Below, piece by piece: positions 1 through 12,322 of a stretch of 64,000 nucleotides of DNA. Source of the stretch: Arcobacter sp. (lineage in GTDB: Bacteria; Acidobacteriota; Terriglobia; Bryobacterales; Bryobacteraceae); the NCBI GenBank assembly GCA_020723085.1, contig DYJN01000002.1, forward strand, positions 120,467-184,466, given 5' to 3'. Each line of letters begins with the position of its first letter. The first letter of the stretch is position 1. A program made the translations under genes and the position numbers. The notes under the pieces are model-generated. The model was not told the DNA's origin. It searched no databases and worked only from the letters and a program-made list of their open reading frames with translations.

Positions 1-1
1 C

Positions 2-1240
2 ATCGGCGACACCGTCATTCCGCAAATGCTCGACGCGGGCTACAACTTTGACGCCGTGGATGACGGGTTGCTGGACGAAGCGCTGAACGGCCGGCGGTAC
101 CGGGGCGTCGTGCTCGTCAACGCGGAGCGCATCTCCGCGGGCGTGCTGGAGAAACTCACCGCCTTCGCACGGTCCGGCGGGCACGTGTTTGTGGCCGGAC
201 GGCAGCCGCGGCTCTCGGCGGGATACCGGAACGCGGGCGACAATGACGCTCAGGTGCGGGCAGCCGCGGAGAAGCTTCTGGCGCAGCCGCGCGTGACCGT
301 AGTTTCCGTGGATAGCCGGCTCGGCGAAGCTCTGAGGAGCGCGTTCGAGCCCGCGCTGAGCTGGGAGCCGGCATCCCCGGCTCTGGGATATGCGCACCGC
401 CGCCTTGACGGCGGCGATGTCTTTTTCGTAGCGAACACCGCCAACAGGCCCTGGCGCGGGCGCCTGCGGTTCCGCGCTCCGGCTCAGCCCTCCATGGCGT
501 GGGATCTGCTGAGCGGGGAAAAACAGGAATTCCGGGGCGAGGCCGAGATCCCGCCCTATGGCTCTCTGGTGTTCCTGCCAGGCCCCGTTCCTGCGGATCC
601 GCGCAAGCTGCCGCTGCGGGAGGTGGACCTCAGCTCCGGTTGGGAAGTGACGTTCCTTGATACGGGGAAGAAGGTCCGGTTCGACCGGCTGCGCTCATGG
701 ACCGAGGATGAAGAGACCCGGTTCTATTCGGGCGTTGCGGCGTATGAAAAGACGGTCAGGTTGAACCGTGGAGAGCTGCAGGCGTGGCTGGAATTCGGCC
801 CCGCAGCGCCGGTGGATTCCAGGCTGCAACGGCAGCCCGGCATGCGCGCGTGGCTCGATGCGCCGGTGCGCGATGCCGCCGTCGTGTTCGTGAACGGAAA
901 GCGTGCGGGCAGCGTGTTTGCTCCGCCTTACCGGCTGGATCTCAGCCGGTGGCTTCAGGAAGGCGACAACCGCCTCCGGATTGAAGTTTCCAATACGAAC
1001 CTGAACCTGCTGGCGAAACTCGGCGAGCCCGACTATCGCGTGCTGGCCGCAGCCTACGGGGAACGGTTCCAGATGCAGGATATGAGAAATCTCCAGCCCG
1101 CTTCCAGCGGGCTGCTTGGCTTGGTGAAGCTCGTCGTCTGGCAGCAGGCCGGCGGCGAAACTTCAGACCGTGGGAGTTCGTCAACTGCGCCGCAAGGCGG
1201 GACTCGCGCCCGCACGGGCGGCGCCGGCAAAGCCCAGTGA
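2..1240 (+). CDS. GH106-like alpha-L-rhamnosidase, C-terminal part
   Basis: The reading frame is open from base 2 of the window, so the gene begins upstream and only its C-terminal ~412 residues are seen. The fragment opens with a helix-rich stretch (MLDAGYNFDAVDDGLLDEA) typical of the domain that follows the catalytic barrel in GH106-type enzymes. It ends in a beta-sandwich resembling the GH2 sugar-binding fold, with VVFVNGKRAGSVF, DLSRWLQEGDNRLRIEVSN and a GLLGLVKLV terminus. The family removes terminal L-rhamnose from plant or microbial polysaccharides, usually outside the cytoplasm. The TonB receptor gene follows 10 bases later, which suggests coupled glycan degradation and uptake. The last ~30 residues are Ser/Gly/Arg-rich and unlike the family. 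Family assignment is from remembered motifs; the catalytic region is outside the window. Confidence 0.6.
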   Translation: MGDTVIPQMLDAGYNFDAVDDGLLDEALNGRRYRGVVLVNAERISAGVLEKLTAFARSGGHVFVAGRQPRLSAGYRNAGDNDAQVRAAAEKLLAQPRVTVVSVDSRLGEALRSAFEPALSWEPASPALGYAHRRLDGGDVFFVANTANRPWRGRLRFRAPAQPSMAWDLLSGEKQEFRGEAEIPPYGSLVFLPGPVPADPRKLPLREVDLSSGWEVTFLDTGKKVRFDRLRSWTEDEETRFYSGVAAYEKTVRLNRGELQAWLEFGPAAPVDSRLQRQPGMRAWLDAPVRDAAVVFVNGKRAGSVFAPPYRLDLSRWLQEGDNRLRIEVSNTNLNLLAKLGEPDYRVLAAAYGERFQMQDMRNLQPASSGLLGLVKLVVWQQAGGETSDRGSSSTAPQGGTRARTGGAGKAQ

Positions 1241-1250
1241 GAGGAAAACC

Positions 1251-4754
<3,504 letters not shown>

Positions 4755-4775
4755 CCGCAAGCGAACCTGTGGTTT

Positions 4776-4817
4776 GCCCCGCCCCGGCAGGAGCCGTCCG
4801 GGGCGGGGCCTTTTTTT
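4776..4817 (+). terminator. Rho-independent terminator after the TonB receptor gene
   Basis: A perfect 12-bp stem (GCCCCGCCCCGG at 4776-4787 pairing with 4798-4809) closes a 10-base loop and is followed by seven T residues (4811-4817). It lies 22 bases after the receptor stop codon. Confidence 0.93.
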
Positions 4818-4884
4818 GAATTCCGCCGTTCCGGCTTGCGCCGGGGATGAAGCCGCGCCGCAGGCATTGCTATCCTGAGGGCTT

Positions 4885-6753
4885 GTGTGCGGCATTGCGG
4901 GCTACACCAGACTCGATCATCCTGTCGAGGCAGGGCGGATTCGCGGCATTCTCCGCCTGATCCGGCACCGCGGCCCGGATTCGCTCGGATTCCATGAGTC
5001 CGGGCTTGCCGCGCTCGGCAACACGCGGCTTTCCATCATCGACCTCGAACACGGCGATCAGCCCATGTTCAGCGATGACGGCAACACGGTCATCGTCCAG
5101 AACGGCGAAATCTACAACCACGCCGAACTCCGCGCGGAACTGGAGAGGCGCGGGCATCGCTTCCGCACGCGCTCCGACACGGAAGTGATCCTGCACGCCT
5201 TCCTCGAGTGGGACACGGATTGTTTTCCGCGCCTGCGCGGCATGTTTGCCGTAGCTCTGTGGGACGAGCGCCGGCGCCGCCTGGTGCTGGCGCGCGACCG
5301 CATGGGCATCAAGCCGCTCTACATCTTCCACCGCGGCAGGGACCTGTACTTCGGCTCGGAGGTCAAGACGGTCCTCCATCATCCGGAGATCGACAGGAGG
5401 CTCGATCTCAACGGGCTCGGCTACTACCTCTCGCTGAACTACGTGCCCGCGCCTTACACCCTGGTGGAAGGCGTCGAGAAGCTGATGCCCGGCGAGCTGA
5501 TGGAGTGGGAGAACGGCTCCATCCGCCGCGAGATGTACTGGCATCTCCGTTTCCAGCCGGATGCGAAGATCGCGCTGGAAGACGCCAAGGCGGAACTGGA
5601 CAGGCTGCTGCGGCTGTCGCTGCGCGAACACCTGATCGCCGATGTCCCCTTGGGCGTCTGGGCCAGCGGCGGGCTGGACTCCTCCACCGTGTTGCACTAC
5701 GCCGCGCAGGAAGCCGCCAACCTCAACACGTTTTCGATCTCTTTCCGCGGCCACTCCCACGATGAAAGCCAATACTTCCGTGCCGTCGCCGCGCACTACG
5801 GCACGCATCATAACGAGTTCGACCTGAACCCGGAGCAGAATCTGGCCGAGACGATCGAACAGCTCAGCTATTACTCCGATGAGCCCTCGGCCGACGCGGG
5901 CGCGCTGCCGGTCTGGTATTTGTCTCAGATGACGCGCAGCCACGTGAAGGTGGCCCTTTCGGGCGAGGGCGCCGACGAACTGTTTGGCGGCTACCTCACG
6001 TACCGCGCCGATGCGCTGGCTGTCGAGGCGCGCCGCTGGCCGCGGTGGATGCGGCGCCTGGGCGCCGCCTGCACACGCCTCCTGCCTGTGTCGGACCAGA
6101 AAATCGGCTTTGACTACAAGGCTCGCCGCTTTCTGGAAGGCACGCTGCTCGGCCCGCACGACGCGCACTTCTATTGGAACGGCTCGTTCGACGAGACAAC
6201 GAAGCGCGCTCTCTATGCGGCGTCCCGCTATCCGCGCCCCGGCGAGCTGATGAACACTCTCCCCACGGAGGCGTTCCGCTGCGGCGAGATCAACCGGTAT
6301 CTTTGGGTGGATCAGAAGTACTATCTGCCGGATGACATCCTCTACAAGTGCGACCGGATGTCGATGGCCCACTCGCTGGAAGTGCGCCCGCCGTTTCTCG
6401 ATCACCGCATCGTCGAGTTCGCCGCGCGCCTGCCTGAGGATTTCAAAGTGCGCGGTCCGGCGCTGAAATTCCTCCTGCGGGAGCTGATGCGGGACAAGCT
6501 GCCGCCCGCGGTTCTCACTCGCCCGAAGGAGGGCTTTGACATCCCCGCGCACCGCTGGTTCCGCGGTCCTTTGCGGCCGATGGCCGAAGAGATCCTTTCT
6601 CGGGAAAACGTCCGTCAGACAGGGCTGTTCCGCGCGGAGGCCGTCGAGCGCATCAAGTCCGATCATTTCCGCCGGCGGGCCAATCATGGCTATCAGCTCT
6701 GGGGCCTGCTGATGCTCTTTCTCTGGATGAAGCGATGGAACGTCCACGCATGA
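4885..6753 (+). CDS. asnB: Asparagine synthase (glutamine-hydrolysing), class B
   Basis: Makes asparagine, or amidates a related acid, from ATP, aspartate and glutamine-derived ammonia in the cytoplasm. The start is GTG at 4885 because the codon after it gives the N-terminal nucleophile Cys2 (MCGIAGY), which must be exposed after Met removal. The glutaminase domain covers residues 1-~200 (RHRGPDS, QNGEIYNH, RSDTEV). The synthetase domain carries the PPi loop SGGLDSS at 261-267 and the GEGADELFGGY segment. At 622 residues it has the usual length. It overlaps the next glycosyltransferase gene by ATGA, which places it in a three-gene unit with two sugar transferases. In that context, amidotransferases of this family often serve surface-polysaccharide or glycoconjugate synthesis rather than bulk asparagine supply, so the physiological substrate is open. 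Confidence 0.9.
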   Translation: MCGIAGYTRLDHPVEAGRIRGILRLIRHRGPDSLGFHESGLAALGNTRLSIIDLEHGDQPMFSDDGNTVIVQNGEIYNHAELRAELERRGHRFRTRSDTEVILHAFLEWDTDCFPRLRGMFAVALWDERRRRLVLARDRMGIKPLYIFHRGRDLYFGSEVKTVLHHPEIDRRLDLNGLGYYLSLNYVPAPYTLVEGVEKLMPGELMEWENGSIRREMYWHLRFQPDAKIALEDAKAELDRLLRLSLREHLIADVPLGVWASGGLDSSTVLHYAAQEAANLNTFSISFRGHSHDESQYFRAVAAHYGTHHNEFDLNPEQNLAETIEQLSYYSDEPSADAGALPVWYLSQMTRSHVKVALSGEGADELFGGYLTYRADALAVEARRWPRWMRRLGAACTRLLPVSDQKIGFDYKARRFLEGTLLGPHDAHFYWNGSFDETTKRALYAASRYPRPGELMNTLPTEAFRCGEINRYLWVDQKYYLPDDILYKCDRMSMAHSLEVRPPFLDHRIVEFAARLPEDFKVRGPALKFLLRELMRDKLPPAVLTRPKEGFDIPAHRWFRGPLRPMAEEILSRENVRQTGLFRAEAVERIKSDHFRRRANHGYQLWGLLMLFLWMKRWNVHA

Positions 6754-8516
6754 ACCGGCTGGCGCTCGCGCTTGCCTTCACGGCGCTGATCTATGTGCCG
6801 GCCATGTTCGCGCCTCCGCATCTGATGGACGACGTCGACGCCGTGCAGGCGCAGATCGCGCGCAACATGCTCGAATCGGGCGACTGGGTGACGGCGCGGC
6901 TCGACGGCGTCCCCTACCTGGAAAAGGCGCCGTTCAAGTACTGGATGATCGCCTGCTCCTACGCGCTGCTCGGCGTCCACGACTGGGCGGCGCGCCTGCC
7001 TATCGTGCTCTCCGTGCTGGCCCTCGTCGCGCTGGTGTACTGGATGGGTTGCTGGGCATTCAGCGAAGCGGCGGGGTTTAACGCGGCGCTCGTCACCGGC
7101 ACTTCCATCGGGACGTTCCTTTTCACGCGCATTTTGATTCCCGACGTCACGCTGACCTTCGCCATCGCGCTGGCGGTCTTTGGCATGCTGCGCGCTCTGG
7201 ACGAACAGGAGCCGCGCCCGAGGCTGTGGGCTGCGGTCATGGCGCTCTCGATGGGGGCCGGGCTGTTGCTGAAGGGCCTCATTGCCATCGTGTTTCCGTG
7301 CGCGGCGGGTCTTGTGTGGCTGTTGTGGACCCGCCGGCTGCTGGACCTCTCTGCGTGGAAGCGGCTGCGGCCGCTCTCCGGGACGCTGCTGATTCTGCTG
7401 GTGGCTGCGCCGTGGCACGTACTGGCGACGCTGCGCAATCCTCCCTATTTCGACTTCTCGATGACCTCCGGCCCGGGCCAGTACCGCGGGTTTTTCTGGT
7501 TCTATTTCTTCAACGAGCACATCCTGCGCTTCCTCGACCGCCGGTGGCCGCGCGACTACAACACCGTGCCGCGCCACCTGTTCTGGCTGTTCCATCTCAT
7601 CTGGTTCTTCCCCTGGTCGGCGTGGCTGCCGGGCGTGGTGAAGCTTCCCTTCCGCGAAGATTCGCGCCGGGGCCGCACCTTGAGGATGCTCGTCTGCTGG
7701 GCAGGCTTCGTGATGGTGTTCTTCACGTTCTCGACGACGCAGGAGTATTACTCGATGCCCGCCTATCCAGCCTTCGCGCTGGCGCTGGGTCTCGTGCTGG
7801 CGGAAGCGCAGGGCTGGGCGCCGCGGCTCTCCCGCATCGTTTCATTCATCGCGGGCGCAGCGGCTCTTGCCTGTGCGGGCATTCTCGCGTCTGTCTGGAG
7901 CATGCCCGCGCCCGGCGACATCTCGCGCTCCCTCACCCAGAACCCCGAGCTCTACACGCTCTCGCTCGGTCACATGGGCGATCTGACGCTGGCCTCGTTC
8001 GCCTACCTGAAGCTGCCGCTGGCGCTGGCGGCGCTGGCATTTGCACTGGGCGCAACCGCCTGCCGGCGGTTCCGTCCGCGGGCCACGCTGCTGGGAGCAG
8101 CCCTCATGATGACGCTGTTCCTCAACGCTGCGCGGCTCGCCATGCAGGTCTTCGATCCGTACCTGAGCAGCTATCCGATCGCCGAAAAGCTCCGGCACAG
8201 CCCCGGAGGCACGGTGATTTTCGGAGATCAGTATTACGTGTTCAGCTCGGTCTTCTTCTACGCGGACCTGGACAGCGCCCTCCTCTGGCGCGGCCGCTAT
8301 CACAACCTGGAATACGGATCGTACGCGCCGGGCGCGCCGGACGTGTTCCTGGAAGATGAGGAACTGAAGGAGGAGTGGAACAAACCGCAACTGGCATGGC
8401 TGGCCGTGGAAGGGCCGAAGCTGGAAACGGTGGAGACGCTGCTCGGAAGAGACCGCGTCCACCGGGTGCTGGAAGCCGGTGGCAAATGGCTGCTCGCCAA
8501 CCGCAAAATGGAATGA
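6750..8516 (+). CDS. GT39/ArnT-like polyprenol-linked glycosyltransferase, integral membrane
   Basis: A protein of ~588 residues with about a dozen hydrophobic segments and the acidic DD pair in the first extracytoplasmic loop (HLMDDVDAVQAQIARNML), followed by YLEKAPFKYW. These mark the PMT/ArnT superfamily, which moves a sugar from a polyprenyl-phosphate donor to a protein, lipid or glycan on the outer face of the inner membrane. The ATG at 6750 overlaps the asnB stop as ATGA, implying translational coupling; an in-frame ATG at 6735 is possible. The C-terminal third is a soluble domain (FGDQYYVFSSVFFYADLDSA). Acceptor and donor are unknown; the neighbours suggest glycoconjugate assembly. Confidence 0.85.
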   Translation: MNRLALALAFTALIYVPAMFAPPHLMDDVDAVQAQIARNMLESGDWVTARLDGVPYLEKAPFKYWMIACSYALLGVHDWAARLPIVLSVLALVALVYWMGCWAFSEAAGFNAALVTGTSIGTFLFTRILIPDVTLTFAIALAVFGMLRALDEQEPRPRLWAAVMALSMGAGLLLKGLIAIVFPCAAGLVWLLWTRRLLDLSAWKRLRPLSGTLLILLVAAPWHVLATLRNPPYFDFSMTSGPGQYRGFFWFYFFNEHILRFLDRRWPRDYNTVPRHLFWLFHLIWFFPWSAWLPGVVKLPFREDSRRGRTLRMLVCWAGFVMVFFTFSTTQEYYSMPAYPAFALALGLVLAEAQGWAPRLSRIVSFIAGAAALACAGILASVWSMPAPGDISRSLTQNPELYTLSLGHMGDLTLASFAYLKLPLALAALAFALGATACRRFRPRATLLGAALMMTLFLNAARLAMQVFDPYLSSYPIAEKLRHSPGGTVIFGDQYYVFSSVFFYADLDSALLWRGRYHNLEYGSYAPGAPDVFLEDEELKEEWNKPQLAWLAVEGPKLETVETLLGRDRVHRVLEAGGKWLLANRKME

Positions 8517-8523
8517 GCTTCCG

Positions 8524-9618
8524 GTGAAAATCCTGATCGATGCGACACCGCTGCTGCTGCGCAGTGCGGGCGTCAAGACCGCCCTGTATCACTGGATCCG
8601 CGCGCTCGGGCGGGAAGCGCGCGGCGATGAGATTCTGCTGTACCCCCCGCTGACGAAACCAGGCGAATTGGTTCACGACTCCAGCGTTGCAGGCCGCCTC
8701 GCCACCTGGACGGGGCTGCTGATGGCTGTAGCCAACCAGCGCGCCGGCGTCCCGTTCCCGGACTGGTGCGCGCGGGGAGCGGACCTGTTCCACTGCACGA
8801 ATCAAGTGCGCACGCCGCCGCGCCGGATTCCCTTCACGGCCACGGTTCACGACTTCACATGCTGGAAGATGCCCGAGATGCACTCGGAGGCCAACGTGCG
8901 CGCCGACCGCGAATTTGCTGAGCGCGTGCTGAAACGCGCCGCCGGCATCATGGCCGTGAGCGAAGCCACACGGCACGATGCCATCGAGGTTCTGGGCATC
9001 GCCCCTGAGCGCGTCCGCACCATTTACAACGGCGTCTCGAGCGCGTACTTCGACGCCCCCATGCCGCCGCCTCCGCCCAAGCCGTATGCGCTTTTTCTCG
9101 GCACCATCGAGCCGCGCAAGAACGTGGACCGGCTGCTGGATGCCTGGGAGTCGCTGCCCGCGGGCGTACGGGATGCTTTTGACCTGTTGCTGGCGGGCGG
9201 GGCCGGCTGGCGCTGCGAGGCCACTGTGCGGCGTCTCCGCGCTGCGCGCGCGGGTGTCCGCTGGCTGGGCTACTTCCCGGAAGCTCTGCTGCCGGAACTT
9301 GTCCGGGGCGCCGAGGTGCTCGTGTATCCGTCGCTCTACGAGGGGTTCGGACTGCCTGTGGCCGAAGCCATGGCATGCGGTACGGCGTGCATCACATCCA
9401 ACGCAAGCTCCCTGCCCGAGATTGCCGGAGACGCCGCCCTGCTCGTGAATCCGCAATCGGTCGAGGAGATCCGGGAAGCTCTGCTGCGCCTGCTCGAGCA
9501 TCCGGAAGAACGGGCGCGGCTCGGCGCCGCAGGACACGCGCGCGCCGAACGGATGTTCCGCTGGGAGCGCGCCGCGCGCCAGTCCCTGGAGTTTTTCCAC
9601 GAAGTCACCGGGCGCTAG
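8524..9618 (+). CDS. Glycosyltransferase family 4-like (GT-B fold)
   Basis: A cytoplasmic retaining glycosyltransferase of ~364 residues. GTG at 8524 is preferred since VKILIDATPLLLRSAGV is the usual N-terminal strand of the family; an upstream in-frame ATG at 8479 would run through the end of the preceding gene. The acceptor-side Rossmann domain spans residues 1-~165 (FTATVHDFTCW). The donor-binding domain follows with FLGTIEPRKNVDRLLDAW and the nucleotide-sugar motif YPSLYEGFGLPVAEAMACG (E-x7-E). It sits 7 bases after the GT39 gene and ends in a 14-base convergent overlap with the next gene on the opposite strand. Probable role: adding one sugar (mannose-like donor) to a glycan built with its two upstream partners. 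Confidence 0.88.
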   Translation: MKILIDATPLLLRSAGVKTALYHWIRALGREARGDEILLYPPLTKPGELVHDSSVAGRLATWTGLLMAVANQRAGVPFPDWCARGADLFHCTNQVRTPPRRIPFTATVHDFTCWKMPEMHSEANVRADREFAERVLKRAAGIMAVSEATRHDAIEVLGIAPERVRTIYNGVSSAYFDAPMPPPPPKPYALFLGTIEPRKNVDRLLDAWESLPAGVRDAFDLLLAGGAGWRCEATVRRLRAARAGVRWLGYFPEALLPELVRGAEVLVYPSLYEGFGLPVAEAMACGTACITSNASSLPEIAGDAALLVNPQSVEEIREALLRLLEHPEERARLGAAGHARAERMFRWERAARQSLEFFHEVTGR

Positions 9619-10402
9619 CCGCCGGCACGATGCGGAAATCCCACACCAGAATCTCGCCGGCGTCCACGGCTTCGCCCTCCGAGTACTGCACCAGCGCGTA
9701 TTCCCCAGGCGGCAGAGGCTTTGTGGGCCAGATCTTGAACAGGTTGTCCTGGAGCTGTTGCCGGAAGATGTCCACGGTGTCGAACTCGAAAAACGACATC
9801 TTCGTCACCGGCTCCGCCTGCAGGATGCCCACCACGCGCCCCTCGCCCTTCTGCTTCGGCTTGACGCGCGCGAGCACGAACCTTTGAGTCCAGTCGGCCC
9901 GGAAGTAGAGTTCGGGACGATCTCCGGCGAGCGCCGCCGCCGCATGCTGACCTGGAAGTTCCAGGGACGCCTTGCCGGGCACAACCGGCACGGGCACCAA
10001 AATTTTCAGCGCCGTGCGCTTCCTGCTCGCCACAGACTTCAGCGTGGCGCGCCTGATCTCTTTCACTTCGCCGCCTTCGAAGTAATACAGGCCGGGATCC
10101 ACGGGGATGCGCGCGATCTGCCGCGCGATCCCCCGTTCGAACGCCTCCTCGGCGTCGGCGATTTCCGCCTGCTTCTTCTCCTCTTCCTCCCGCGCCTTCC
10201 GCTCAGCCTCGGTGCGCTTCAGATCCACGAGATCCAGCGGGATCTCCTCCCAATCGCTGCGCTCCGTGGAGTAATAGCGCACGCGGTCCTCCACTACCTG
10301 ATACTCGCGCACCATGTGCCAGCCGCCCTCCTTCAGGTACAGGCGGAACTGCTGCGCCCAGAGACAGGCGGCGGACAGCATCAGTGCGGCCAGGATGCGC
10401 AT
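9605..10402 (-). CDS. Secreted protein of unknown function
   Basis: A 265-residue protein beginning with a cleavable signal peptide (MRILAALMLSAACLWAQQ). A short beta-rich segment follows (FRLYLKEGGWHMVREYQVVEDRVRYYSTERSDW), then a charged helix of ~35 residues rich in Glu/Lys/Ala (EAERKAREEEEKKQAE), then a larger beta-rich C-terminal domain. The first segment recalls short periplasmic domains of acidobacteria that bind a peptide or membrane partner, but I cannot name the family. It starts divergently from the aldo/keto reductase gene, and its end overlaps the preceding glycosyltransferase by 14 bases. No enzyme motif was recognised. Confidence 0.7.
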   Translation of the reverse strand: MRILAALMLSAACLWAQQFRLYLKEGGWHMVREYQVVEDRVRYYSTERSDWEEIPLDLVDLKRTEAERKAREEEEKKQAEIADAEEAFERGIARQIARIPVDPGLYYFEGGEVKEIRRATLKSVASRKRTALKILVPVPVVPGKASLELPGQHAAAALAGDRPELYFRADWTQRFVLARVKPKQKGEGRVVGILQAEPVTKMSFFEFDTVDIFRQQLQDNLFKIWPTKPLPPGEYALVQYSEGEAVDAGEILVWDFRIVPAASAR

Positions 10403-10427
10403 GACGTCCCTCCACTATTATGGTTTC

Positions 10428-11405
10428 GTGATCCACAGACGTACGCTCGGCAGGACAGGTTTTCAAGTTTCCGAGATCGGCTTCGGCGCCTGGGGCATCG
10501 GAGGCAATCAATGGCGCGGGCATTCGGAAGACGAGGCGCGGGCAGCGCTGCGCCGTGCCCTGGAGCTGGGCCTGAATTTCATTGACACGGCGCTTGCCTA
10601 CAACGAAGGCCATAGCGAGCGGATCATCGGCGAGACGCTGCGCGAGACCGGCGCTCAAGCCCGTGTCGCCACCAAGGTGCCTCCGAAGAACCGCACCTGG
10701 CCGGCGCAGCCGGGGATCGGCATAGAAGAGGTGTTTCCTTATGACTATGTGATCCGCTGCACCGAGACCTCCCTGCGCAACCTCGGCGTGGAGACGCTGG
10801 ACTTGCAGCAGTTCCACGTCTGGAACCCCGAATGGCTCGATCGCGGCGACTGGCGCCGCGCCATCGAAGACACAAAGAGGGCGGGCAAGGTCCGTTTCTG
10901 GGGTATCTCGATCAACGACCATCAGCCGGACTCCGCACTCGGCGCCATCCGCACGGGCCTCATCGACACGGTGCAGGTCATTTACAACATCTTCGATCAG
11001 AGCCCCGAACGGAACCTGTTCCCGCTCTGCCGGGAACGCAACATCGGCGTGCTGGCCCGCTGTCCGCTGGATGAAGGCGCGCTCACCGGCGCCATCACGC
11101 CGGAAACCGAGTTCGATCCCGGCGAGTTCCGCGCCTTCTATTTCCGCGGTGACCGGAAGCAACAGGTCTTCGATCGCGTGCAGGCGCTGATCGCGGATCT
11201 GAAGTCCGCCGGGCTCGACCGTCCGCTCGCGGAGACCGCGCTGCGGTTCTGCCTGTCCCACCCCGCGGTGTCCACCGTCATTCCCGGAATGCGCCGGGTG
11301 CGAAACGTGGAGAGCAATGCCGCCGTCTCAGATCTGGGGCCGTTGCCCGCCCCCATCCTGGAGGTGTTGCGGCGCCATGTCTGGGAGAAGAACTTTTACT
11401 CTTAG
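10428..11405 (+). CDS. Aldo/keto reductase
   Basis: An NADPH-dependent carbonyl reductase of ~325 residues with a TIM-barrel fold. The catalytic tetrad can be read: Asp in FIDTALAYN with Tyr five residues later, Lys in VATKVPPKN, and His in LDLQQFHVWN. Cofactor-binding C-terminal strands are present (VSTVIPGMRRVRNVESN). GTG at 10428 (VIHRRTLGRTGFQVSEIGFG) matches the family's usual start. An ATG at 10401 would add nine residues and overlap the divergent gene's start, so the exact start is uncertain. It shares its last 29 bases with the next gene, implying co-translation. Substrate unknown. Confidence 0.88.
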   Translation: MIHRRTLGRTGFQVSEIGFGAWGIGGNQWRGHSEDEARAALRRALELGLNFIDTALAYNEGHSERIIGETLRETGAQARVATKVPPKNRTWPAQPGIGIEEVFPYDYVIRCTETSLRNLGVETLDLQQFHVWNPEWLDRGDWRRAIEDTKRAGKVRFWGISINDHQPDSALGAIRTGLIDTVQVIYNIFDQSPERNLFPLCRERNIGVLARCPLDEGALTGAITPETEFDPGEFRAFYFRGDRKQQVFDRVQALIADLKSAGLDRPLAETALRFCLSHPAVSTVIPGMRRVRNVESNAAVSDLGPLPAPILEVLRRHVWEKNFYS

Positions 11406-12273
11406 CTTGCTCGCCGCTGCGCTTTCGGCGCAGACGCTGTACCTGCCATTGGATTCAGGCAACCTGTGGCTTTATCACGGCGCAGGGGGCGGACTCGTCA
11501 TCGAAGCGGGCCGCTCAGAGGAATTCGGCGGCAACCGCTACCACTTGGTGCGGGGACTGTCGGAAAGCGGCGCCGTCTGGGTTCGTAACGGCACTGAAGG
11601 GCGGATCCTCGTCTGGGACGAGCGCGCCGGCCGGGAGCGCGTGCTCCTCGATCCCGCCGCGCCGGAAGGCTCTCCCTACGACACCGTGATGGATCCCTGC
11701 AGCCGCCAAGCGGTGATCAAGTCCCGCACGGCGAAGTACTCCGGCCCGGTGGGCGAATTCGAAAATGTTCTCCACGCGGACTACCTGCCCGGACCGTGCA
11801 TGGACGCGGGATTGGTCAGCGAAGACTGGCTCGCCTGGGTCGGCATGCTCCGCCGCGTGCGGATGACAATTGCCGGCCCGCGCCAGTACGATCTCGTCTA
11901 CGCGCGGCTCGGCGGCGTCACGTATGTGCGCGCGCCTCAGACCGGGTTCTCCATCTCTCTGACGCCTTCCGGCGATGTGCTGCTGGTGCGCATGACCCTG
12001 CGTCACACTCTGGCGTGGCCGCTGCGGCTGAGCTTTTCCAGCAGCCAGCGCTTCGACGTGGCGGCATATGATGCGGAAGGGAAAGAGTTCTACCGGTGGT
12101 CTCGCGGGCGGGCCTTTCTCACTGTGATGGGCAGCGAGGAGATCCGCGGCGAAAAGACATGGGTGGCTGAGATCCCCATATCGGAATGGCCTGCCGGCGA
12201 GTTCGCCATCGTCGCCTGGCTGACGCCGCTCGAAGGCCACGCCTGGTCAGCGAGCACGCTTTACAGACATTAA
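11377..12273 (+). CDS. Secreted protein with BsuPI-like proteinase-inhibitor domain
   Basis: About 298 residues from ATG 11377, which opens a short signal peptide (MSGRRTFTLSLLAAALSAQ). Residues ~20-180 are a beta-rich domain of unknown type (YLPLDSGNLWLYHGAGG), a form common in acidobacterial exported proteins. Residues ~190-298 resemble the BsuPI domain, first known from the Bacillus intracellular proteinase inhibitor: a strand LLVRMTLRHTLAWPLRLSFSS, then QRFDVAAYDAEGKEFYRWSRG and a closing VAEIPISEWPAGEFAIVAWL. The gene overlaps the end of the aldo/keto reductase. Inhibitor activity is not shown by the sequence; the fold is used more widely in exported proteins. Confidence 0.65.
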   Translation: MSGRRTFTLSLLAAALSAQTLYLPLDSGNLWLYHGAGGGLVIEAGRSEEFGGNRYHLVRGLSESGAVWVRNGTEGRILVWDERAGRERVLLDPAAPEGSPYDTVMDPCSRQAVIKSRTAKYSGPVGEFENVLHADYLPGPCMDAGLVSEDWLAWVGMLRRVRMTIAGPRQYDLVYARLGGVTYVRAPQTGFSISLTPSGDVLLVRMTLRHTLAWPLRLSFSSSQRFDVAAYDAEGKEFYRWSRGRAFLTVMGSEEIRGEKTWVAEIPISEWPAGEFAIVAWLTPLEGHAWSASTLYRH

Positions 12274-12284
12274 GGCCGACGCTG

Positions 12285-12322
12285 TTGCTTGGCCGGCATA
12301 TTTCGACTATACTCGAAATATG
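12285..12322 (+). promoter_or_regulatory. arsR promoter with overlapping operator; probable leaderless start
   Basis: A sigma70-type promoter can be read as TTGCTT (12285-12290), a 17-base spacer and TATACT (12308-12313). The usual start distance places +1 at about 12320, which is the A of the arsR ATG, so the mRNA is likely leaderless; no Shine-Dalgarno sequence precedes the ATG. A perfect inverted repeat with 10-base arms (CATATTTCGA at 12297-12306 and its complement at 12313-12322, six-base centre) covers the -10 box and start codon. This is the expected placement for an ArsR operator whose occupation blocks RNA polymerase. Confidence 0.75.

Noticed and set aside
4870..6747. A 625-codon open frame antisense to asnB
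   Set aside because: Composition is Arg/Val/His/Glu-rich with no domain; it is the GC-skew shadow of asnB, whose motifs are intact.
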